This document shows, in pieces, positions 8,267-17,514 of a stretch of 64,000 nt of DNA. Each line of letters begins with the position of its first letter. Position 1 is the first letter of the stretch. The position numbers and the translations under genes were made by a program. The stretch is taken from the NCBI RefSeq assembly GCF_004117915.1, contig NZ_RSTD01000002.1:1-64000 (forward strand). The letters are read 5' to 3'. Origin of the DNA: Companilactobacillus metriopterae (lineage in GTDB: Bacteria; Bacillota; Bacilli; Lactobacillales; Lactobacillaceae). The notes under the pieces were generated by a model, which did not search any database, was not told the origin of the DNA, and worked only from the letters and a program-made list of their open reading frames with translations.

Positions 8267-9667
8267 ATGTCAATTGATTGGGAAAAAGAGGTATCACTTC
8301 GTTCAGATGAACTGATTAATGATGTCTCAGAATTAGTAAGCATCAATAGTCAACGAGATGTTGAACACAAAACTAGTGATTACCCACTAGGACCAGGACC
8401 TGCCAAGGCACTAAAGACTTTCTTAGGAATGGCTGAACGTGATGGTTTTACTACAAAAAATATTGAAAATGTTGCCGGAAGAATCGAATTTGGTGAAGGT
8501 TCTGAAGTAATCGGAATTCTATCACACGTCGACGTTGTACCTGAAGGACCAGGTTGGGATACTAATCCCTTTAAGCCAACAATAAAAGACGGCAAACTAT
8601 ATGCACGTGGTGCTAGTGACGATAAAGGACCAGGTCTTGCTGCCTACTATGGTCTAAAAATTATCAAAGAACTTAAATTACCTGTATCAAAGAAAATTCA
8701 CTTTATTATCGGTACTGACGAAGAAAGTGACTGGGTTGGTATCAATAGATATATGGAACTTGAAGAAATGCCAGAAGTTGGTTTTTCTCCAGATGCAGAA
8801 TTTCCTGCTATCAATGGTGAAAAAGGTATTGTCTCATTTGAAATTAATTTTGCCGGTTCAGATAAAGGAACTGTAAAATCTTTTGATAGTGGTCTAAGAC
8901 CTAATATGGTTCCTCAATCAGCTACCGCTGATATTGATTTAAATAAAGTTCAAAATGATGAACTTTCATCTAAATTTGAAGAATTTTTAAATTCAAATCC
9001 TTCACTTAAAGGTACTATCGAATCTGAAGGTGATGTTGCCCACATTGAATTAATTGGTAAAGCTTCACACGCAATGGCACCATTCAATGGTATCAATGCA
9101 GCTACATACTTAGCAGTATTCCTAAACTCACTTGAACTTGCAGATGAAGAAAAAGTTTACTTCAATTTCATTGAAAAGCAACTTCACATGGATTTTGCTG
9201 GTAAGGGAATTGGAATAGAAGCTTCTGATGAAGTCATGGGAGAACTTACAGTTTCAGCAAGTATTTTGAAATTTGACGCAAAAGAAGGATCAATTGTGAT
9301 CAACATACGTTATCCTAAGGGTGACGATGATAAAACACTTTCAAGTAAAATAGCTGCAACACTTCCTGAAAGTGGCTCAGTTAAACTATATGGATACAAT
9401 GAAATGCCTCATTTCGTTGATGCAAATGATCCATTAGTTCAAAATCTTGTTCAAGCATATCGTGAACATACTGGTGATGTGGAAAATAATCCATACACAA
9501 TTGGTGGTGGAACATATGGACGTATCCTAAAAAAAGGTATTGCTTTTGGAGCTATGTTCCCTGGTGATGAAAATGTTATGCACCAAGCTAATGAATACAT
9601 CGAAATCGATAAATTATTAAAAGCTGCAGCAATTTATGCAGATGCAATTTACCGTCTAATAAAATAA
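8267..9667 (+). CDS. pepV: Dipeptidase PepV (M20 metallopeptidase)
   Basis: This 466-residue zinc dipeptidase has the Lactobacillus PepV length and N-terminus (SIDWEKEVSLR). Zinc-site motifs are GILSHVDVVPEGPGWD (about 83-98, with His-Asp), RGASDDKGP (about 114-122), GTDEESDWVG (about 149-158) and the late HQANEYIE (about 444-451). It cleaves a broad range of dipeptides in the cytosol, supporting amino-acid supply from imported peptides. GGAGG precedes the ATG, and a strong terminator follows, so it is monocistronic. Confidence 0.93.
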   Translation: MSIDWEKEVSLRSDELINDVSELVSINSQRDVEHKTSDYPLGPGPAKALKTFLGMAERDGFTTKNIENVAGRIEFGEGSEVIGILSHVDVVPEGPGWDTNPFKPTIKDGKLYARGASDDKGPGLAAYYGLKIIKELKLPVSKKIHFIIGTDEESDWVGINRYMELEEMPEVGFSPDAEFPAINGEKGIVSFEINFAGSDKGTVKSFDSGLRPNMVPQSATADIDLNKVQNDELSSKFEEFLNSNPSLKGTIESEGDVAHIELIGKASHAMAPFNGINAATYLAVFLNSLELADEEKVYFNFIEKQLHMDFAGKGIGIEASDEVMGELTVSASILKFDAKEGSIVINIRYPKGDDDKTLSSKIAATLPESGSVKLYGYNEMPHFVDANDPLVQNLVQAYREHTGDVENNPYTIGGGTYGRILKKGIAFGAMFPGDENVMHQANEYIEIDKLLKAAAIYADAIYRLIK

Positions 9668-9670
9668 TAT

Positions 9671-9711
9671 AAAAAGTTCTGTAGAATAAATCTACAGAAC
9701 TTTTTGTTTTT
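9671..9711 (+). terminator. Intrinsic terminator after pepV
   Basis: A 15-bp perfect stem (AAAAAGTTCTGTAGA with its complement) is followed by a T-rich tail. It lies 3 bases after the pepV stop. Confidence 0.88.
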
Positions 9712-9777
9712 ATAAGTTATAAACCCGATTTTATTATATAATTATGACATGTAACTTTTTAAAGGGGTTTATTAATC

Positions 9778-12471
9778 TTGAAAAATCTATGGAACTCTAT
9801 CAAGGAATTCTTCAATAGTATTGATAGCTGGTCTGACTTAGCAGAACGTGCCAACTTAACTATTGCTGTAATCCGTCGAATAGTCTTGTATTCAATAGCT
9901 GGTATTTTCATTATACTAAGTCTTCTAATTGGTCTAGGACTTGGTTATGTATCAGCATTGACTAATCAAGTTGATGTACCTACCAAAACAGAAATGAAAG
10001 CAGAACTACAAGACACTAATAATTCTGCTACATTATACTTTGCTGGTAACAAAAAAATTGAAAGTCTTCAAAAAAATCTTTACGGTCAAAGAACTTCATT
10101 GAACGATATGTCACCATATCTTAAGAAAGCTATCGTTGCTACTGAAGATGAAGACTTCTACAAACACAATGGTGTGCTTCCAAAATCTGTCGTACGTGCT
10201 GTAATCTCAGATGTTGCTGGTATTGGTACCCAAACTGGTGGATCTACCCTTACCCAACAAACTGTAAAAATGCAGATGTTATCATCTGAAACAACTTGGA
10301 AACGTAAAGCCGTGGAAATTTTCCTAGCTATGCGTGTTGACAAATATTTTACAAAAGATGAAATTCTTGAAGATTACTTGAATGCTGCTACTTTAGGTCG
10401 CAACAATAAGGGACAAAACATTCAAGGTGTGTACGCTGCTGCCAAAGGACTATTTGGTAAAACACCTAGTGAGCTTAATTTAGCCGAATCTGCATATATT
10501 GCAGGTCTACCTCAAAGTCCATCTGTTTATACTCCATACGATAACGATGGTAAGCTCAAAGATGATTTAAGTCTTGGTAAAAAACGTATGAAAGTCGTTC
10601 TTTACCGTATGTACCGTAATAATCAAATTTCCAAATCACAATACAACGAAGCTTCTAATTTTGATTTAAAAAAAGATTTCCTTAAACCTCAAAAACAAAC
10701 AACTGAAGAAATCAAATACGGTTATCTATATAATTCTCTAACAAGTCAAGCTAGAACTATACTTATCAAAAACTTGGCAAAAGAAGATAATATACCTTAT
10801 TCAGAATTGAAAAAGGATGAGAACCTATACCAAAAATACTATGAACAGGCTGACACTGAGCTACATAGTAAAAACTACAAGATTGATAGTACTATCAACA
10901 AAGATATTTACAATTCTATGAATACTCAAGTAGATTCATTTAAGTCAAATCTTGGTACTACTCATAGTGACACTGCTACCGACTCAAATACCGGAAAAAC
11001 TATCAATGTGAAAGAGCCTGTTCAAAATGGTTCTGTCTTGCTAGATAATGCCTCTGGTCAAGTATTAGGATTTGTTGGTGGTGTTGACTTTGATGATTCT
11101 CAATTGAATCACGTTTTTGATACACAAAGATCACCTGGATCTTCAATCAAACCGCTTATCACGTTTGCTCCAGCAATTGAAAACGGACTAATAGGTACTC
11201 AAACACAATTATCCGATTTCAAGGTCAAATTTGGAAATTATTCTCCTACAGATTACGGTAATACAATCCAAAATAGATTTGTATCTGCACGTGAAACTCT
11301 AGAGGAATCATACAATATCCCTACAGTTAACTTATACAAACATATGAAGGACAAGGGTATTTCTTCTAAACAGTATATGTCTAAGATGGGAATTGATCTT
11401 TCTCAAAAAGAATATGATCAATTAGGTATTACTCTTGGTGGTACTTCTACCGGTGTGACTGTTCTTCAACAAGCAAGTGCCTTCTCTACATTTGCTAACA
11501 AAGGTGAACACGTTGAACCATATGTAATCAAAAAAATTACAGCTCCAACTGGTAAATCTATTTACAAGCATAAGGATGCTGCCAAGAAAACTAAGGTCTT
11601 CTCAAAGGAAACCTCATACATCATTCAAAATATGTTACATGGCGTAGTTACAAAAGGTACAGCCTCTGCATTATCATATGAAACAAACTTCAACACAGAT
11701 AATCTATTCGGTAAAACTGGTACCTCAAATGACTACCGTGATAACTGGTTTATCGGAAGTACTAACGGTATGACTTTGGCTTCATGGATAGGTTATGACA
11801 ACTTCTATGGTAACAACTACAATTTGGAATCCAACTCAACCGATATTAATCAAGAGTTATGGTCAAGGATGGCAAATGCTATCTACAAAGTTGATCCTAA
11901 TGTGGTTGATGAAGATACATCATTTAGTAAACCAAGCGGCGTTAAGAAGTACAAAGTTGACAAAGAAACTGGTACTAAGACTGGTTATATTGAATACAAT
12001 GGTATCAATACTCACGTTAACCAACATACAACTACCTCGCTATATTACAAAGGTAGTCCTGATGACATGTCATCCAAGAATTTTGCAATTGGTGCTAAAT
12101 CTAGCAACTACAAACTATTCTGGGATAACTATTTCGGAAAATCTAATGGATATGGCGTAGTTACAACTAAAGGAAATTCATCTAAATCAGCTGCTGAAGT
12201 ATTAGCAGAAAATGGTAGTGGTAGAACTACTGGATTTAGTAATAGTAGTGACAACAGCGGATCATCTGAAGTTACTACAAACTCTTCTACAACAAGCGGA
12301 ACTAATTCAACAACAAATAATGGAACATCTGAAACTGGTACAGGATCATCTGGTGCTGGTTCAGGAAGTGGTTCTTCTGGTGCCGGAACTGGCGGTGGTG
12401 GAACATCTACTGGAAATATTGGTGGTGTAACTGGTGGTACCACTCCTGGTGGTGCTACTGGAGCTGAGTAA
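9778..12471 (+). CDS. Class A penicillin-binding protein (PBP1A family)
   Basis: This 897-residue bifunctional peptidoglycan synthase has a cytoplasmic N-terminus, one membrane anchor (about 35-60), a GT51 glycosyltransferase domain and a penicillin-binding transpeptidase domain. GT51 motifs are ATEDEDFYKHNG (about 121-132) and GGSTLTQQTVK (about 154-164). Transpeptidase motifs are SPGSSIKPL (SxxK, about 458), SYN (SxN, about 513) and KTGTS (about 646). The last 75-80 residues are a Ser/Thr/Gly/Asn tail, exposed outside and probably flexible. Translation starts at TTG (9778) with AAAGGGG upstream. A TATAAT at 9737-9742 may be the -10 box. Confidence 0.92.
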   Translation: MKNLWNSIKEFFNSIDSWSDLAERANLTIAVIRRIVLYSIAGIFIILSLLIGLGLGYVSALTNQVDVPTKTEMKAELQDTNNSATLYFAGNKKIESLQKNLYGQRTSLNDMSPYLKKAIVATEDEDFYKHNGVLPKSVVRAVISDVAGIGTQTGGSTLTQQTVKMQMLSSETTWKRKAVEIFLAMRVDKYFTKDEILEDYLNAATLGRNNKGQNIQGVYAAAKGLFGKTPSELNLAESAYIAGLPQSPSVYTPYDNDGKLKDDLSLGKKRMKVVLYRMYRNNQISKSQYNEASNFDLKKDFLKPQKQTTEEIKYGYLYNSLTSQARTILIKNLAKEDNIPYSELKKDENLYQKYYEQADTELHSKNYKIDSTINKDIYNSMNTQVDSFKSNLGTTHSDTATDSNTGKTINVKEPVQNGSVLLDNASGQVLGFVGGVDFDDSQLNHVFDTQRSPGSSIKPLITFAPAIENGLIGTQTQLSDFKVKFGNYSPTDYGNTIQNRFVSARETLEESYNIPTVNLYKHMKDKGISSKQYMSKMGIDLSQKEYDQLGITLGGTSTGVTVLQQASAFSTFANKGEHVEPYVIKKITAPTGKSIYKHKDAAKKTKVFSKETSYIIQNMLHGVVTKGTASALSYETNFNTDNLFGKTGTSNDYRDNWFIGSTNGMTLASWIGYDNFYGNNYNLESNSTDINQELWSRMANAIYKVDPNVVDEDTSFSKPSGVKKYKVDKETGTKTGYIEYNGINTHVNQHTTTSLYYKGSPDDMSSKNFAIGAKSSNYKLFWDNYFGKSNGYGVVTTKGNSSKSAAEVLAENGSGRTTGFSNSSDNSGSSEVTTNSSTTSGTNSTTNNGTSETGTGSSGAGSGSGSSGAGTGGGGTSTGNIGGVTGGTTPGGATGAE

Positions 12472-12472
12472 T

Positions 12473-12514
12473 AAAAAAGACCAAGCTAGAAAAATTCTAG
12501 CTTGGTCTTTTTTT
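12473..12514. terminator. Bidirectional terminator between PBP1A gene and ccpA
   Basis: A stem of about 18 bp (GACCAAGCTAGAA core) has A/T runs on both sides, serving the convergent PBP1A and ccpA transcripts. Confidence 0.88.
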
Positions 12515-12527
12515 GTTTAATTAATAT

Positions 12528-13529
12528 TTAACGTGTAGATTCTCTTTTAACGATGCTATAAGGAAGTTTAACAACGTTTTCGTCAATCTGTTCCTGATTC
12601 ATCATCTTAGTCAAAAGTCTCATAGCAACGGCACCAATATCATATAGAGGTTCTTCAATAGAACTCATCTTAGGATTAGTTACTTCACAAAGAATTGTAT
12701 CGTTACTTGAAATTATCTCAAAATCTTCAGGAATACTAATTCCGGATCTAACAGCAGAATTAAGAATACCAGCAGCTAATAAATCATCTGTAACATACAC
12801 TGCAGTGGCATTTGTATTTTTGATAACATCAAAAATTGCTTCCCCTGCTCTCACTGAATTTTCAGCTTCAAAAACTAAATCAGATGAAAAATTAATATTA
12901 GCATTCTTAAGTGCCTTCTTGTAACCATCTAGTCGATACTTGCCATCGATAGGATTTTCTAAATTACCTCCTACAAAGGCAATCTTTTTGTGTGAATTAT
13001 GAATAAGTTGAGTAACAACATTATTTACAGCTTCTACAAAATCAATATGTACACTAGCAGTTTCATTGTTCTTATCTACAGAACCTGCTAATACTAGAGG
13101 TGTCTTTGAGTGCATAAATACTCGTTTGAGTTTCTTGGAAATTTGCTTACCCATGTAGATTAAGCCATCCACTTGTTTAGACAATAGGTTATTGATGATC
13201 TGTTCCTCATCCCCTACTGATTCTTCTAAACTAGTCAAAATGATGTTGTACTTGTACATAGAAGCAACATCATCAACACCCTTAGCCAGAGAAGCATAAT
13301 ATAAATCAGTGATATTAGGAATAATTACACCAATAGTTGTACTCTTTTTACTTGCTAGACCACGAGCAACAGCATTTGGTCGATAATTTAATCGATCAAT
13401 AACTTCCATTACTTTTTTTCTAGTTTCTTCTTTTACATTAGCATTTCCGTTAACAACTCTTGAAATGGTTGCCATAGAAACATTGGCTTCTTCAGCCACA
13501 TCATATATAGTAATTACTTTTTTATCCAT
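12528..13529 (-). CDS. ccpA: Catabolite control protein A
   Basis: This 333-residue LacI/GalR regulator is the global sensor of carbon status; with phosphorylated HPr it binds cre sites. The N-terminal helix-turn-helix is ITIYDVAEEANVSMATISR (about 5-23), followed by the hinge RPNAVARGLASKKS (about 47-60) with Ala-Arg-Gly-Leu-Ala, and a periplasmic-binding-like core. The ATG at 13529 gives the usual CcpA length; a GTG six codons upstream has no ribosome site. It is divergent from pepQ, the classical Lactobacillus pairing, and a perfect cre site lies between the two genes. Confidence 0.95.
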   Translation of the reverse strand: MDKKVITIYDVAEEANVSMATISRVVNGNANVKEETRKKVMEVIDRLNYRPNAVARGLASKKSTTIGVIIPNITDLYYASLAKGVDDVASMYKYNIILTSLEESVGDEEQIINNLLSKQVDGLIYMGKQISKKLKRVFMHSKTPLVLAGSVDKNNETASVHIDFVEAVNNVVTQLIHNSHKKIAFVGGNLENPIDGKYRLDGYKKALKNANINFSSDLVFEAENSVRAGEAIFDVIKNTNATAVYVTDDLLAAGILNSAVRSGISIPEDFEIISSNDTILCEVTNPKMSSIEEPLYDIGAVAMRLLTKMMNQEQIDENVVKLPYSIVKRESTR

Positions 13530-13594
13530 ATGAACCACTCTTTTCACAAATATTACATTTTACTAACATTAAAGGTATCAAATTACAGGATACT

Positions 13595-13609
13595 TTGCAA
13601 GCGTTTCCT
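13595..13609. promoter_or_regulatory. cre site (CcpA operator) in the pepQ-ccpA intergenic region
   Basis: TTGCAAGCGTTTCCT matches the catabolite-responsive-element consensus WTGNAANCGNWNNCW at every fixed position. It is 65 bp upstream of the ccpA start and 88 bp upstream of pepQ, so it could mediate ccpA autoregulation and affect pepQ. Confidence 0.8.
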
Positions 13610-13696
13610 TATTTGATTAAACATGTTTTCATACTTTTTTCATAAAGAAAACAGTTTTCAGTGCTATACTAAAGAAAAAACAAAGGAGTACATATC

Positions 13697-14797
13697 TTGA
13701 AAAAACAATTATTAGAATTACAAAATTATCTGGCCGAAAATAATTATGATCTGGCATATATCTCTGATCCTTCAGACATAAATTACTTCACTGGATTTTA
13801 TAGTGATCCTATTGAAAGAATTTTGGCACTTATCGTGTTTAAAGATAAAGATCCTTTTATTTTCGCACCTGCTCTAGAAGTAGATTCCGTTAAAAAAGTT
13901 GGTTGGGAAAATGACGTTTATGGCTATCTCGATCATGAAAATCCATTTAAACTAATAAGACAACATATCATTGATCGTAATACTGATATTAAAATCTGGG
14001 GTATTGAAAAAGATAGTCTTTCAGTTGATAGATTTGAAGCCATTCGCTCACAATTTCCAGATGCAGAGTTCCCTGGAAATATTTCTAGATATATGGAAAA
14101 CGCAAAATTAATCAAAACTGATGAAGAAATATCTGAATTGATTGCTGCTGGTAATGAAGCTGATGAAGCTTTTGAGATTGCTTTCAATGCAATTAAAGAA
14201 GGTCGTACAGAACAAGACATCGTTGCAGAAATAGAATACGGTATGATGAAAAAAGGTGTCATGGAAATGAGTTTTGACACTATTGTTCAAGCTGGAGCAA
14301 ATGCTGCAAATCCTCACGGTGGACCAGAAAAAAATCCAATTACTCGTGATGAACTAATTCTATTCGATTTAGGTACTGTTCATAATGGATACATCAGTGA
14401 TGCCTCACGTACTGTTGCTTTTGGCAAACCAAATGAAAAAGCTATCGATATATACAATGTTACACTTGAGGCACAACTGGCAGCTATGGAAGCTGCTAAA
14501 CCTGGCATAACAGCTGCTGAATTAGATGCTGTAGCTCGTGATATTATAACTAAGGCTGGATATGGTGAGTACTTTATCCATCGTCTAGGTCATGGTATGG
14601 GTACTTCTGAACATGAATTCCCTTCTATCATGGAAGGAAATGATATGGTACTTAAACCAGGTATGTGCTTCTCAATTGAACCAGGTATTTATATACCTAA
14701 TGAAGCTGGAGTACGTATTGAAGATTGTGTTTACATCACTGAAGATGGATGCAAGCCATTCACACATACAAGTAAAGAACTTAAATATATCAAGTAA
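13697..14797 (+). CDS. pepQ: Xaa-Pro dipeptidase PepQ (M24 family)
   Basis: This 366-residue prolidase cleaves X-Pro dipeptides in the cytosol. The C-terminal pita-bread domain carries the metal ligands: LFDLGTVHNGYISDASRT (about 224-241, two Asp), HRLGHGMG (about 295-302, His), SIEPGIY (about 327-333, Glu) and VRIEDCV (about 338-344, Glu). Translation starts at TTG (13697) with AAAGGAG nine bases before. A TATACT at 13665-13670 is a likely -10 box; I could not settle a -35. It is divergent from ccpA with a shared cre site. Confidence 0.94.
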   Translation: MKKQLLELQNYLAENNYDLAYISDPSDINYFTGFYSDPIERILALIVFKDKDPFIFAPALEVDSVKKVGWENDVYGYLDHENPFKLIRQHIIDRNTDIKIWGIEKDSLSVDRFEAIRSQFPDAEFPGNISRYMENAKLIKTDEEISELIAAGNEADEAFEIAFNAIKEGRTEQDIVAEIEYGMMKKGVMEMSFDTIVQAGANAANPHGGPEKNPITRDELILFDLGTVHNGYISDASRTVAFGKPNEKAIDIYNVTLEAQLAAMEAAKPGITAAELDAVARDIITKAGYGEYFIHRLGHGMGTSEHEFPSIMEGNDMVLKPGMCFSIEPGIYIPNEAGVRIEDCVYITEDGCKPFTHTSKELKYIK

Positions 14798-14827
14798 AAA
14801 AACCTCTCAATATGAGAGGTTTTTTTA
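14798..14827. terminator. Bidirectional terminator after pepQ
   Basis: The stem AAAACCTCTCA with its complement around ATA, with A and T runs at both ends, terminates pepQ rightward and the YtxH-like gene leftward. Confidence 0.85.
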
Positions 14828-15100
14828 TTTTTTAATATCGTCTTCATTGAAAACTATATCTGATGTATCCAAATCACTAACTGAAGATTTCATGTAATCT
14901 TTTAAAGCACCTGTACGTTCATTGAATGAACTAACAAGTTCATCACGATTAGCCAAACCTACGCCACCATTATTAAAATCAGCACGGATTTCTTTGATGT
15001 TTTCTATAACTTTTTGGCCATCTTCACTTGTAAGATATTTTGATGCTACATATCCAACTGCACTACCAACAACAAGTCCTAAAGTAAATTTCATCTTCAT
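14825..15100 (-). CDS. YtxH-like small membrane-associated protein
   Basis: This 91-residue protein has a Gly-rich hydrophobic N-terminus (FTLGLVVGSAVGYVASKYL, about residues 5-23) followed by a T-S-E-D-G motif and a helical acidic tail, the layout of YtxH/general stress-type proteins. Function is unknown. It lies 2 bases behind the DUF948 gene, a pairing common in lactobacilli next to ccpA-pepQ. Assignment rests on the N-terminal pattern and context, so the family name is moderately sure. Confidence 0.75.
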   Translation of the reverse strand: MKMKFTLGLVVGSAVGYVASKYLTSEDGQKVIENIKEIRADFNNGGVGLANRDELVSSFNERTGALKDYMKSSVSDLDTSDIVFNEDDIKK

Positions 15101-15102
15101 GA

Positions 15103-15510
15103 TTATTTTCTACCTCTACGAGAAAAGATTTTAGCAGTACTTGTAGCTATTTTTGCCATCTTTAGCATGTTAGAAATACCAAATGCATTGCTCTCTTCTG
15201 GATTATTTGAAGTAGCATTTGCTGTTTTTGTTCCTATGTTTTCAACTGTATCAAATAATGGGTTCAATTTACTTGCTTTGTAGTTAACGTCATCCATCAA
15301 CTCGTTTGTCTTTGACACAAGTTCTGATGATTCTTCCATTATTTTTTCTGCTTTATCTGTAGAAACTTTCAAAAGTTCTGTTGATTCAGCAACTGTTTTT
15401 TGAAGTTCTTGAAGAACTTTTACCGTTTGTATTAGTGCCATTCCTAAAAAAATAACTAATACTACAAAAGCGATAGCAGCTATTAATCCTGCAATTTGTC
15501 CAACTGTCAT
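15103..15510 (-). CDS. DUF948 domain-containing membrane protein
   Basis: This 135-residue protein has one N-terminal membrane helix (about 5-28), then a long helical region (about 30-90) predicted to form a coiled coil, then a polar linker and a basic C-terminus (FSRRGRK). This fits DUF948, a family of unknown function resembling chemotaxis-receptor coiled coils. AGGAGG stands before the ATG. It is transcribed leftward with the YtxH-like gene downstream. Confidence 0.85.
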   Translation of the reverse strand: MTVGQIAGLIAAIAFVVLVIFLGMALIQTVKVLQELQKTVAESTELLKVSTDKAEKIMEESSELVSKTNELMDDVNYKASKLNPLFDTVENIGTKTANATSNNPEESNAFGISNMLKMAKIATSTAKIFSRRGRK

Positions 15511-15562
15511 AATGAATCCTCCTGAGATTTTTATATTTAATGAATATTATACAGCAATATTT

Positions 15563-16165
15563 TTATTTATTAAGCCAATCCTGCCAACTTTTCTCTAGTT
15601 CACTGATTGCCCTACCACGATGTGAAATTTCATTTTTCTCATCCATAGACAATTGTGCCAATGTTTTCTCTAGTTCAGGTACGTAGAAAAGTGGATCATA
15701 TCCAAAACCATTGTCACCATTAGGGAATATTGCAATTAATCCCTTTAGTTCACCAGTAACAACTAAATCATCACTCTTTTCAGGATCAGTAAAAACTAGC
15801 GTAGTCATGAAAGTTGCTGTTCTATCTTGAAGAGCAACTCCACCTAATTCTGATAATAGCTTTGCGTTATTAGCCGCATCATTGTGATCTCCAGCGAAAC
15901 GAGCAGAATAAACACCAGGCTTGCCATGTAAAGCATCAACACATAATCCTGAATCATCTGCAATCACTGGAACATTATATTTTTCAGAAATTGTATGTGC
16001 TTTTAATTTTGCATTTTCCTCAAAAGTTGTGCCATTTTCGATAATATTAGGTGCATCTGGAAAATCAAATAACGTTTTTACTTCGTATTGAGTATCCTCA
16101 AATATTTTTTGAAACTCTTTTGCCTTATTAGGATTCTTGGTAGCAACAATTATTTCTGGCATCAT
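15563..16165 (-). CDS. rdgB: XTP/dITP diphosphatase (non-canonical purine NTP pyrophosphatase)
   Basis: This 200-residue Ham1/RdgB-type enzyme hydrolyses dITP, XTP and ITP to monophosphates, cleaning the nucleotide pool. Motifs are VATKNPNKAKEF (about 7-18), FEENAKLKA (about 48-56), ADDSGLCVDAL (about 68-78), PGVYSARFAG (about 82-91), GDNGFGYDPLF (about 149-159) and SHRGRA (about 180-185). The SD GGAG may serve ATG 16165 or the next ATG at 16162. It is 10 bases downstream of murI, in the same operon. Confidence 0.93.
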   Translation of the reverse strand: MMPEIIVATKNPNKAKEFQKIFEDTQYEVKTLFDFPDAPNIIENGTTFEENAKLKAHTISEKYNVPVIADDSGLCVDALHGKPGVYSARFAGDHNDAANNAKLLSELGGVALQDRTATFMTTLVFTDPEKSDDLVVTGELKGLIAIFPNGDNGFGYDPLFYVPELEKTLAQLSMDEKNEISHRGRAISELEKSWQDWLNK

Positions 16166-16175
16166 TCTTCTCCAT

Positions 16176-16967
16176 TTATACTAGATTAATTTCATCAATA
16201 TCATTGTTTAACCATTTCAATGCTAGCTTGGAAAAATTCTCAAAATTAGCAGTAGTATTCAATTCAATTGTTCTGTTCAGTCCATCATTTAGCATATCAT
16301 TTTCTTTCAAAAATGCTTTGATCTTGTTCACAGTCTCAACTCCTGGATCAACAAGAACAATATCTTTACCCAAAATATCGGCAATTATTGGTTTCAACAT
16401 AGGAAAATGAGTACATCCTAATACCAATGTATCACTTTTAGAATCAATGACATTTTGTAAAACATCATGAATCATCGTTTGAGCTAATGGTGATTCTGAT
16501 AAATCATCTTCAACAATTTTAACAAATGACTGTGCCGCTACACCATTAACTTCGACATCATTTTTTATTTTTGAAATTGCCTTAGTATAACTTTCATTTT
16601 TGATTGTTCCCTCAGTGGCTATAACTGCAACATTGTTGTTCTTAGTTGCAGCTACAGCAGTTTGTGCACCAGATTCAATTACTCCTATCATTGGAATATC
16701 ATATTCTTCTTGAAGAATAGGCATTGCCAATGCAGTCGCAGTATTACAAGCAAATACAATAATCTTAGAATCATTCTTTATCAAAAATTCTACTGATGTA
16801 CGACAATAATCTATTATTTCTTGTGCAGTTTTCGTTCCGTAAGGCATGTTTAATTCATCCCCAATAAAAACAATATTTTCATTGGGTAATTTTTCTTTGA
16901 GTTCTCGAACCACAGTGAGTCCACCCAAACCAGAATCTAATAATCCGATAGGTTGATTTTTTTTCAT
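16176..16967 (-). CDS. murI: Glutamate racemase
   Basis: This 263-residue enzyme makes D-glutamate for peptidoglycan. The substrate-site motifs are LLDSGLGGLTVV (about 9-20), MPYGTK (about 41-46), ACNTATA (about 73-79, first catalytic Cys) and LVLGCTHFPML (about 182-192, second catalytic Cys). Length and motifs fit the MurI/RacE family. AGAGG precedes the ATG. It is co-transcribed with rdgB and divergent from yslB. Confidence 0.95.
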   Translation of the reverse strand: MKKNQPIGLLDSGLGGLTVVRELKEKLPNENIVFIGDELNMPYGTKTAQEIIDYCRTSVEFLIKNDSKIIVFACNTATALAMPILQEEYDIPMIGVIESGAQTAVAATKNNNVAVIATEGTIKNESYTKAISKIKNDVEVNGVAAQSFVKIVEDDLSESPLAQTMIHDVLQNVIDSKSDTLVLGCTHFPMLKPIIADILGKDIVLVDPGVETVNKIKAFLKENDMLNDGLNRTIELNTTANFENFSKLALKWLNNDIDEINLV

Positions 16968-17038
16968 AATTGCCTCTTTTATCCTTAAATATCTCTATTC
17001 TTAATGATATAATAAATTGTTGAAAAAAGGAGCTTAAA

Positions 17039-17470
17039 ATGTCAGAAAATGAAGTTCAAAATACTGAAGTAACAGTTAACCCCGCATTTGCTATATCTAT
17101 ATTGCGTGATAACGTAATACCTGATTTGTTGGACAATGATACCATTGAAATACTGTATTGGGCAGGTAAGAATCTTGCCAGAACACTAGATTCCAAGATT
17201 GAAGGTCTTCCTACCCTATTCAAAGAAGCTGGATTGGGAGACTTGAGAATCATGAAGCAAACTACAAGTAACTTCCAATACAAGCTCCAAGGTACCGAAG
17301 TAGCTGAACGATTTGACCACTCTGACGTTAAACACTTGGAGTATTCCCTAGAAGCTGGACTTATCTCAGAAACTATCGAGCGAACAATCAGCGCCTATTG
17401 TATGGGAACATACTCAATTAATAAAAATGATAAATCTGTATCAATTAAAATTCACGTTGAACGTGCATAA
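17039..17470 (+). CDS. yslB: YslB family protein (DUF2507)
   Basis: This 143-residue cytosolic protein of unknown function has the family marks: RDNVIPDLL, ILYWAGKNLAR (about 39-49), a short GLGD linker and a C-terminal EAGLISETIERTI...AYC block (about 107-123) resembling a V4R/ligand-binding fold. AAGGAG precedes the ATG, and TATAAT at 17008-17013 is a likely -10 box. It is divergent from murI, as in other Bacilli where yslB lies near murI/trxA. Confidence 0.85.
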   Translation: MSENEVQNTEVTVNPAFAISILRDNVIPDLLDNDTIEILYWAGKNLARTLDSKIEGLPTLFKEAGLGDLRIMKQTTSNFQYKLQGTEVAERFDHSDVKHLEYSLEAGLISETIERTISAYCMGTYSINKNDKSVSIKIHVERA

Positions 17471-17487
17471 CGTGCATAGAGTATAGA

Positions 17488-17514
17488 AGACCAGCATATG
17501 CTGGTCTTTTTTAT
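17488..17514 (+). terminator. Intrinsic terminator after yslB
   Basis: A 10-bp palindromic stem (AGACCAGCAT/ATGCTGGTCT) is followed by TTTTTT. The T-run is on the rightward side, so it mainly serves yslB. Confidence 0.85.

Noticed and set aside
12129-12443. 104-codon leftward frame opposite the PBP1A tail
   Set aside because: Composition (P, V, L, D repeats) is just the reverse reading of the Ser/Gly/Thr tail.
13933-14317. Leftward frames opposite pepQ
   Set aside because: They have no ribosome site and lie fully within a well-supported gene on the other strand.
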